From positions 1,432,501 to 1,496,500 of the forward strand of contig NZ_JAPEMI010000001.1 in NCBI RefSeq assembly GCF_026342835.1: a stretch of DNA of 64,000 bases, given 5' to 3'. The stretch is from Streptomyces sp. NBC_00154 (lineage in GTDB: Bacteria; Actinomycetota; Actinomycetes; Streptomycetales; Streptomycetaceae). The translations under genes were made by a program, and so were the position numbers. Shown here one piece after another: positions 58,822 through 64,000 of the stretch (its first letter is position 1; every line of letters starts with the position of its first letter). Under the pieces are notes generated by a model that worked only from the letters and a program-made list of their open reading frames with translations, did not search any database and was not told the DNA's origin.

Positions 58822-59651
58822 CAGGTCAGCAGCTCCGTGGTCGTCACCGCACGCAGTTGTCGGCGGTCGATTTCGGCGAGGAGGACATGCAGTGCGGCAA
58901 CCGTGTCCGCGTAGCCGAAGTGCAGGCTCACCACCGATCCGTTGCGGATCTCCCCGGTGACCTTGCGGGTGACGGCCGCAGCGCCGGGAGAGGTGAAGTC
59001 GAGGGAGTCCACGTCGTACGAGAGGACGTGCGGGTAGCCCGCCCTGCGCGCGAGGCGCTGGACGAGCGGAGTGGCGTACCGGCTGCGCGAGGGGCGGAAC
59101 CAGGTTCCGATGGAGCCGGTGAGCCGGCGCAGCCGCTGGGCGCAGCCGGTGATCTCCGCGTACGCCGCCGCCTCGCCCATTGCCGAGATGTCGACATGGC
59201 TCTGGGTGTGGTTGCCGAGGTCGTGCCCCCCGTCGAGGATCCGGCGGGCCATCTCGGGGTGCTCATCGAGCCAGCTGCCGACGGCAAGGACGGTGACCCG
59301 GGCGTGGGCACGTTCCGCCTCGGCGAGCACGGCCCGGGCGATGGTCGGGTCACCCTGGCCGTGGAAGGTCAGCGCGACGCGGGGGCGGTTGCGAGGGCCG
59401 TGATCGATCTGGACCGGCTGCCCGGGGAAGCGGTGCGCGGCGGGCGCGGAGTGCGGGGGCCGCGCGCTCGCTTCGTTCGTGCCGGTGGTCCGCGCGGGGG
59501 CGCTCGCGGGCGTTTCGGCGGAGGTCTTCGTGGAAGTGCCGACGGCGCCGTGTCCTTCCGTACATCCGGCCGCGAGGGCGCCGACCAGGGCTGCCCCTGC
59601 GCCCGCGCGCAGTGCGCTGCGGCGGTGCACCGATGTCTCGGAGGCGTTCAT
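58821..59651 (-). CDS. Polysaccharide deacetylase-like lipoprotein with altered active site
   Basis: A 276-residue exported protein with an RR-containing signal and lipobox LVGALAAGC. The NodB fold is clear: VALTFHGQGDPTIARAVLAE, then GGHDLGNHTQSHVDISAMG with the HxxxH metal pair, TWFRPSRSRY and SVVSLHFGY. The usual first motif TFDDG reads TFHGQG, so the catalytic-base Asp and the metal-binding Asp are replaced. It may have another activity or bind sugar without hydrolysis. Confidence 0.8.
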   Translation of the reverse strand: MNASETSVHRRSALRAGAGAALVGALAAGCTEGHGAVGTSTKTSAETPASAPARTTGTNEASARPPHSAPAAHRFPGQPVQIDHGPRNRPRVALTFHGQGDPTIARAVLAEAERAHARVTVLAVGSWLDEHPEMARRILDGGHDLGNHTQSHVDISAMGEAAAYAEITGCAQRLRRLTGSIGTWFRPSRSRYATPLVQRLARRAGYPHVLSYDVDSLDFTSPGAAAVTRKVTGEIRNGSVVSLHFGYADTVAALHVLLAEIDRRQLRAVTTTELLT

Positions 59652-59976
59652 GAGCAGAACAGTAGGGGCGCAATGCCAGGAAGATAAAAATTGACCCCAT
59701 TCATACCTATTCAGGGGAGCCCGGGGTATGCAGCCCGCAACCTGGATGCTCGATGAATCACCCGTCGAATCGCATAGTCATTCATGCATTGCCAGGCCAG
59801 TGACTCATCACACCTACGATTCACCGTCGAAGCGTCCGATTATGGCCAGTTTTAAACCGATTAGCACTTTTGGCTCCACGGTCGCCCATCTGGCATAGTC
59901 GGTTCCACGACCCCCATCGACCCGGGCCAGGTCGTCTTACGCGGCCGTGAACACACCCCCCATTTCACGGTCCCCA
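59652..59976. other. AT-richer gene-free stretch
   Basis: I see no gene in these 325 bases. GC is clearly lower than the surroundings between about 59690 and 59900, as in promoter regions, and the deacetylase-lipoprotein operon must start from here on the minus strand. A small CCGTGAA/TTCACGG inverted repeat lies at about 59944-59970. A small RNA cannot be excluded. Confidence 0.4.
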
Positions 59977-60025
59977 CACAGAAGCCCCCGAGGCGCCGTA
60001 CCACGGCAGACCGGGGGCTTCTGTG
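59977..60025 (-). terminator. Strong hairpin after the HATPase gene
   Basis: CACAGAAGCCCCCG at 59977-59990 pairs perfectly with CGGGGGCTTCTGTG at 60012-60025 (14-bp arms, 21-nt loop). It lies 50 bp past the stop of the minus-strand HATPase gene, as expected for its terminator. Confidence 0.75.
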
Positions 60026-60074
60026 CGTCATCCGGACGGGCAGGAGGGGCGGGGACCCGGAAGGCCGGACCGGC

Positions 60075-60590
60075 TCAGCGGTCGGAGATCCGCATCTCGA
60101 ACCAGGTGGTCTTGCCGCGCGGCAGCAGATCCACCCCCCACCGGTCGGAGAGCTTGTCGACGAGGAAGAGGCCGCGGCCACTGATGTCCATCTCCTGGAC
60201 CGGCATGAGACACGGCAGGCCGCGCGAGGGGTCACGCACCTCGATCCTGATCCAGCCGCGGCGGCGCAGCATCCGGAGCCCGAAGACGCGGGCACCGGTG
60301 TGCCGTACCGCATTGCCGACGAGTTCCGAAACGAGCAGAACGGCGTGCTCGGCGGTCTGCGGGGAAAGCGCCCACTGACGAAGCACCACGCACGAGGTGA
60401 GCCGGCGAGCGGTCGCGGCGGACTCCGGACGGGACGGCAGCCGGACCTCGTCCTCCGTCGGATTTCCGAACAACTCCAGCGCCTTGAACGCCTGTTCGTC
60501 CTCGACAGCCGACATCCAGCGTGCCGCAGTCGCACCGCCGCGCTGTCGCGGCTGTTCCACACCCTCCAGGCCCGCCATGCACACCATCAT
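60075..60590 (-). CDS. HATPase_c (RsbW-like) regulatory protein
   Basis: A 171-residue ATP-binding protein of the anti-sigma-factor kinase type abundant in streptomycetes. N box: LLVSELVGNAVRHTGARVF. G1: IEVRDPSRGLPCL. G2: GRGLFLVDKLSDRWG. No phosphatase domain is fused. The start is uncertain: ATG at 60590, 60587 or 60578 all fit, none with a good ribosome-binding site. Partner proteins are not adjacent. Confidence 0.82.
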   Translation of the reverse strand: MMVCMAGLEGVEQPRQRGGATAARWMSAVEDEQAFKALELFGNPTEDEVRLPSRPESAATARRLTSCVVLRQWALSPQTAEHAVLLVSELVGNAVRHTGARVFGLRMLRRRGWIRIEVRDPSRGLPCLMPVQEMDISGRGLFLVDKLSDRWGVDLLPRGKTTWFEMRISDR

Positions 60591-60757
60591 GGCCGCACGA
60601 CGGGCGCTCCGGGGCCGTTCCAAGGGAATCCCCACCCCGGAGGAAGGCATTCCGTGCAGGTCGGTAGGCATATGCCAGTGGCAGAATGCACCTCTGTACG
60701 CCCACTCCGACCTGCACATATATGCCGCCCGAACGGGATTGCCCCGGTCATCGAAGT

Positions 60758-60788
60758 GCTGAGCCTTAAGGTTGCCTTAAGGCTCAGC
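60758..60788 (-). terminator. Perfect hairpin after the enoyl-CoA hydratase gene
   Basis: GCTGAGCCTTAAGG-TTG-CCTTAAGGCTCAGC has 14-bp perfect arms and a 3-nt loop. It lies about 55 bp past the stop of the minus-strand hydratase gene and upstream of the HATPase gene. It is most likely a terminator, but such a symmetric site could also bind a dimeric regulator. Confidence 0.65.
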
Positions 60789-60841
60789 TAATCCGCCCAC
60801 ACGGATGAACCCACGGCCGTCTGTACCCAACTGGCTTTCGG

Positions 60842-61609
60842 TCAGAGGAACTTGGCCTTGCCCGGACCCTCTTCGACAAAGCTGCGCATACCGCGCTCGC
60901 GGTCCTCCGTGGCGAACAGACCGGCGAACCAGTTCCGCTCGATCGTGAGCCCGGTGTCGATGTCGGTCTCCAGCCCCGCGTCGATGGACTCCTTCGCGGC
61001 GCGCAGTGCCAGGGCAGGCCCCTTGGCCAGCCGCGCGGCCCAGGCGTGCGCCTGCTCGTACACCTCGGCCGCCGGCACCACCCGGTCCACCAGACCGATC
61101 GTCAGGGCCTCCTCGGCCTTCACGTGGCGGCCGGTGAAGATCAGGTCCTTGGCCTTGGACGGGCCGACCAGCCGGGCCAGCCGCTGGGTGCCGCCCGCAC
61201 CGGGGATCAGACCGAGCATGATCTCGGGCTGGCCCAGCTTGGCGTTGTCGGCGGCGATCCGGAAGTCGGCGCAGAGCGCCAGTTCGCAGCCGCCACCGAG
61301 CGCATAGCCGGTGACCGCGGCGACGACCGGCTTGGGGATCCGCGCCACCGCGGTGAAGGAGTCCTGCAGCGCCTTGGACCGTACGACCATCGCCGTGTGG
61401 TCCATGGCCTGCATCTCCTTGATGTCCGCTCCCGCCGCGAACACCTTCTCGCCGCCGTAGAGGACGACCGCGCGCACATCGTCGCGCCGGGTCGCCTCCT
61501 CGGCGAGTTCACGCAGCCGGTCCTGGGTGGCGACATCCAGGGCGTTCATGGGCGGGCGGTCCAGCCGGATCGTGCCGACGCCGTCGCTTGCTTCGAGGGT
61601 TACCGTCAT
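60842..61609 (-). CDS. Enoyl-CoA hydratase/isomerase
   Basis: A 255-residue crotonase-family enzyme. The oxyanion-hole strands are KVFAAGADIKEM and ALGGGCELALCADFRIA, and the catalytic Glu lies in GQPEIMLGLIPGAGGTQRL. It should hydrate 2-enoyl-CoA in fatty-acid breakdown. Size and both acid/base positions match housekeeping enoyl-CoA hydratases. Confidence 0.93.
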   Translation of the reverse strand: MTVTLEASDGVGTIRLDRPPMNALDVATQDRLRELAEEATRRDDVRAVVLYGGEKVFAAGADIKEMQAMDHTAMVVRSKALQDSFTAVARIPKPVVAAVTGYALGGGCELALCADFRIAADNAKLGQPEIMLGLIPGAGGTQRLARLVGPSKAKDLIFTGRHVKAEEALTIGLVDRVVPAAEVYEQAHAWAARLAKGPALALRAAKESIDAGLETDIDTGLTIERNWFAGLFATEDRERGMRSFVEEGPGKAKFL

Positions 61610-61632
61610 GGCAGGCAGGTTAACCGGCGCTA

Positions 61633-61681
61633 ACGACGGCGGGCCCGGTGCTGTTGGTCACAGCACCGGGCCCGCCGTCGT
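61633..61681. terminator. Very long hairpin between the LDT and hydratase genes
   Basis: The 21 bases at 61633-61653 are the exact reverse complement of 61661-61681, leaving a 7-nt loop (TTGGTCA). It sits just after the L,D-transpeptidase stop on the minus strand and before the hydratase start, so it probably terminates the transpeptidase transcript. Confidence 0.85.
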
Positions 61682-61696
61682 GTCGTACGTCGCGAA

Positions 61697-62950
61697 CTAC
61701 TTGGTCCACTCCGCCCAGCTCATGTTCCAGCCGTTGAGGCCGTTGTCCGGCTGGATCGTCTTGTCCTGAGAGTTCTTCACGACCACGACGTCGCCGATGA
61801 TCGAGTGGTTGAAGAACCAGGCCGCCGGGGTCGTCTTGCTCCAGCCACCGCGTACGTCCTGCAGACCGACGCAGCCGTGGCTGGTGTTGGTCGAGCCGAA
61901 CACGCCGGGCCCGCCCCAGTAGTTGCCGTGGATGAACGTGCCCGACGTGGACAGCCGCATCGCGTTCGGCACGTCCTTGATGTCGTACTCGCCGCCGAAT
62001 CCGACGGTGTCACCGTTCATCCGGGTCACCTTGAGCTTCTCGCTGATGACCATCTGTCCGTTGTACGTGGTGGTCGCCGGGGCGCCCGCGGAGATCGGGA
62101 TGTTCCTGAGCTGCTTGCCGTCGCGGACGACCTTCATGCGGTGCGTGCTCGCGTCGACAGTGCTGACCTGGCGGCGGCCGATGGTGAACGAGATCGTCTT
62201 GGCCTGCTTGCCGTAGACCCCCGGGCGTCCCTCGACCCCGTCGAGGTTGAGCTTCACGGTCACCTTGGTGCCCGCCGCCCAGTAGTTCTCGGGGCGGAAG
62301 TCGAGACGGTCGTTGCCGAACCAGTGGCCCTCGACGGGGACGGACGGCTCCGCCGTCACCTCGATGGCCTTCTCGACGGCGTCCGGGTCGGTGATGCCGC
62401 GAGTGAAGTGGATCGAGACCGGCATGCCGACGCCCACAGTGGAGCCGTCCTCCGGCGTGTACTGCCCGATGAAGGTGTTCTTCGGGACCAGTGTGGTGAA
62501 GGTGGTGTCCTTCGCCGACTGACGGCCCTTGGAGTCCTTGGCGATCGCGTGGACGCTGTACTTCGTCGCCGCGGCCAGGTGCTGCTCGGGCTCCCAGCTC
62601 GTGCCGTCCGCCGCGATCTCGCCCTCGACCTCGACGCCCTTGGGGTCGGCGACCTCGACCGTGGTCAGCTTGCCCTGCTCGGCGGAGATCTTCAGTGCCC
62701 CGCTGGTGGCGACGGAGTTGGCGCCGTCCTTCGGCGCGACGGTCACCACCGCCTGCGAGGCGGTCGTGTCCTCGTTCTTGCCCCCACCGGTGTTCTTGCC
62801 CTTGCTCCCGGCATCGGTGTCTCCCCCACCGCATGCCGTCACCAGCAACAGCAGCGCTCCCAGTACCAGAGCCAGCAGTCCGGCGGTCCCCCGACCACGT
62901 CGCCTGCCGTTCGCCCCGACCGATGCCCCCGATATCGGCTGCCCGTTCAA
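61697..62950 (-). CDS. L,D-transpeptidase lipoprotein with Ig-like domains
   Basis: A cell-wall cross-linking enzyme of 417 residues that makes 3-3 bonds between peptidoglycan stems. A lipoprotein signal (LLALVLGALLLLVTACGGG) is followed by two Ig-like parts (VTVAPKDGANSVATSGALKI; FIGQYTPEDGSTVGVGMPV) and a C-terminal YkuD domain. The catalytic site is HGNYWGGPGVFG followed by STNTSHGCVGLQD (Ser-His-Gly-Cys). Export and lipidation place it at the outer membrane face. A paralogue lies upstream. Confidence 0.94.
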   Translation of the reverse strand: MNGQPISGASVGANGRRRGRGTAGLLALVLGALLLLVTACGGGDTDAGSKGKNTGGGKNEDTTASQAVVTVAPKDGANSVATSGALKISAEQGKLTTVEVADPKGVEVEGEIAADGTSWEPEQHLAAATKYSVHAIAKDSKGRQSAKDTTFTTLVPKNTFIGQYTPEDGSTVGVGMPVSIHFTRGITDPDAVEKAIEVTAEPSVPVEGHWFGNDRLDFRPENYWAAGTKVTVKLNLDGVEGRPGVYGKQAKTISFTIGRRQVSTVDASTHRMKVVRDGKQLRNIPISAGAPATTTYNGQMVISEKLKVTRMNGDTVGFGGEYDIKDVPNAMRLSTSGTFIHGNYWGGPGVFGSTNTSHGCVGLQDVRGGWSKTTPAAWFFNHSIIGDVVVVKNSQDKTIQPDNGLNGWNMSWAEWTK

Positions 62951-63181
62951 TGTGGTCGTCTCCCCTCACACGGCCTGGCCCCGCCAAGGCCCAGGGAGCC
63001 CGCAGGCTCCCACCCCCGCGCGCTGCTCATGCGCGCTCAGCGAAAGGTAACCACACCGACCGTCGGGAGATCGCCCCCCGGATGTCACCGTTCAGTCCCA
63101 AGTTGGCGCGGAACTTCCCCAGGTGACGCACGGTTCGGAGTGCTTCGCGGGAGTGTCCGGTGCGAGTCCGGCCGATCCGGG

Positions 63182-64000
63182 TCAGTGGAGCGCGGAGCCC
63201 GCCCGCCACTGGATCCAGTTCAGATTCCAGCCGCCCAGACCGTTGTCCGGAGCGACCTGCTTGTCCTCGGAGTTGACGACCTCGACCACGTCCCCGACGA
63301 TCGTCCGGTCGAAGAACCAGCCGGCCGGGGTGTCCCCGCTGCCGCCCTTCACATCCTGCAGCCCGACACAGCCGTGGCTGACGTTCGCCGAGCCGAAGAC
63401 GGCACCGCCCGCCCAGTAGTTGCCGTGCACGAAGGTGCCGGAGTCAGTGATCCGCACGGCGTGCGGAACGTCCTTGATGTCGTACTCACCGCCGAAGCCG
63501 ACGGTCCGGCCGTCCATCCGGGTCACCTCCTGCATGTCGGTGACCACCATCTTCCCGTTGTACGTGCTCGTAGCCGGGGCGCCCGCAGTGATCGGGACCT
63601 TGGACAGCAGCCGGCCGTCGCGGCGTACCTCCATGGTGTGGTCGGCCACGTCCACCCTGGACACCTGCGAGCGGCCCACCGTGAAGGTGACCGTCCTGCG
63701 CTGGGTGCCGAACACACCGGGCGCGCCCTCCACATCGTGCAGCGCCACCGCGACAGTGACCTCGGTGCCCGGCTTCCAGTAGGCGGCCGGGCGGAAGTCC
63801 AGCCGGTCGCCGCCGAACCAGTGCCCCACCACCTCGACCGCAGGCTCGGCGGTGATCCGGATGGCCCGCTGCACCGCCGCACGGTTCGTGATGACGCGGT
63901 CGAACCGGAAGGAAACGATCATGCCGGTGCCGACGGTCGACTGCTCGTCCGGCTCGAAGCTGCTGGTGAAGCGCTGCTGAGGGACCGCGGTGGTGAAGGT
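63182..64000 (-). CDS. Second L,D-transpeptidase (5' end outside window)
   Basis: Paralogue of the preceding gene. The visible 272 codons cover part of an Ig-like domain (RFTSSFEPDEQSTVGTGMIV) and the whole YkuD domain with HGNYWAGGAVFG and SANVSHGCVGLQD. Its C-terminus ends NLNWIQWRAGSALH, resembling the end of the other copy. The reading frame stays open to base 64000, so the signal peptide and start lie to the right. Tandem arrangement suggests an old duplication. Confidence 0.93.
   Translation of the reverse strand, partial: TFTTAVPQQRFTSSFEPDEQSTVGTGMIVSFRFDRVITNRAAVQRAIRITAEPAVEVVGHWFGGDRLDFRPAAYWKPGTEVTVAVALHDVEGAPGVFGTQRRTVTFTVGRSQVSRVDVADHTMEVRRDGRLLSKVPITAGAPATSTYNGKMVVTDMQEVTRMDGRTVGFGGEYDIKDVPHAVRITDSGTFVHGNYWAGGAVFGSANVSHGCVGLQDVKGGSGDTPAGWFFDRTIVGDVVEVVNSEDKQVAPDNGLGGWNLNWIQWRAGSALH

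Noticed and set aside
59700..59976. tRNA or small RNA gene in the AT-richer stretch
   Set aside because: No cloverleaf or conserved T-loop was found; only a short inverted repeat is visible.

Overview
The window is chromosomal DNA of a Streptomyces-type actinomycete. GC is very high with strong third-position GC, GTG and TTG starts are common, and genes often overlap by 4 bp (ATGA or GTGA). Family markers agree: SARP and TetR regulators, SpoIIE/HATPase proteins, paired L,D-transpeptidase lipoproteins and a rare TTA codon in a pathway regulator. From memory the order gatC, GGDEF-EAL gene, ligA, mnmA, iscS, opp, gcvT-gcvH-glyA-sdaA, echA, L,D-transpeptidases follows the SCO5498-to-SCO5457 part of the S. 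coelicolor core. That recall should be checked by alignment.

Bases 1-17 kb hold housekeeping genes, mostly on the minus strand: the end of gatC, an RmdB-like c-di-GMP enzyme, ligA, a MetE-like protein, an SDR, a LOG protein, mnmA, an amidase, a cysteine desulfurase, small membrane proteins, a FabR-like TetR regulator, an acyl-CoA thioesterase and a TRIC-type channel. A frameshifted TnpB-like gene sits at 7.7-9.4 kb, directly in front of a DUF427 gene. Bases 17-24 kb are an opp peptide-transport operon (C-A-B-D-F). Bases 24-27 kb carry two SseB-like genes and a P-loop kinase-like gene. Bases 26.8-31.4 kb carry a tandem glycine riboswitch followed by gcvT, gcvH, glyA and sdaA.

Bases 31.7-50.8 kb form the standout region, an apparently undescribed biosynthetic gene cluster. 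A 6-methylsalicylate-synthase-type iterative PKS (KS-AT-DH/TH-KR-ACP) is coupled to an aryl-AMP ligase, a VOC metalloenzyme, an 84-residue protein of unknown function, a private 2-oxoacid dehydrogenase (E1alpha, E1beta, E2, no E3) and a type II thioesterase. Upstream is a salicylyl-CoA 5-hydroxylase/anthraniloyl-CoA monooxygenase-like flavoprotein with an eroded Old-Yellow-Enzyme half. Downstream are a dead phosphopantetheinyl transferase, a LysR regulator, a DHA2 exporter, a SARP with a TTA codon and a prephenate dehydratase whose Phe-sensing ESRP motif reads QSWP. One reading is that phenylpyruvate or a branched 2-oxoacid is converted to an acyl-CoA precursor, and that a salicylate-type acid is made by the PKS, activated as a CoA ester and hydroxylated. 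The product is unknown.

Bases 51-56.5 kb carry a PAS/GAF/SpoIIE/HATPase regulator, a secreted protein of seven near-identical 37-residue repeats (a predicted seven-bladed propeller) and an orphan class I terpene cyclase. Bases 56.5-64 kb return to core genes: an EF-hand protein, a GNAT protein, a YVTN-propeller lipoprotein, a deacetylase-like lipoprotein lacking the usual Asp pair, an HATPase, an enoyl-CoA hydratase and two L,D-transpeptidases, the last cut by the window end. No tRNA, rRNA or CRISPR array was seen.
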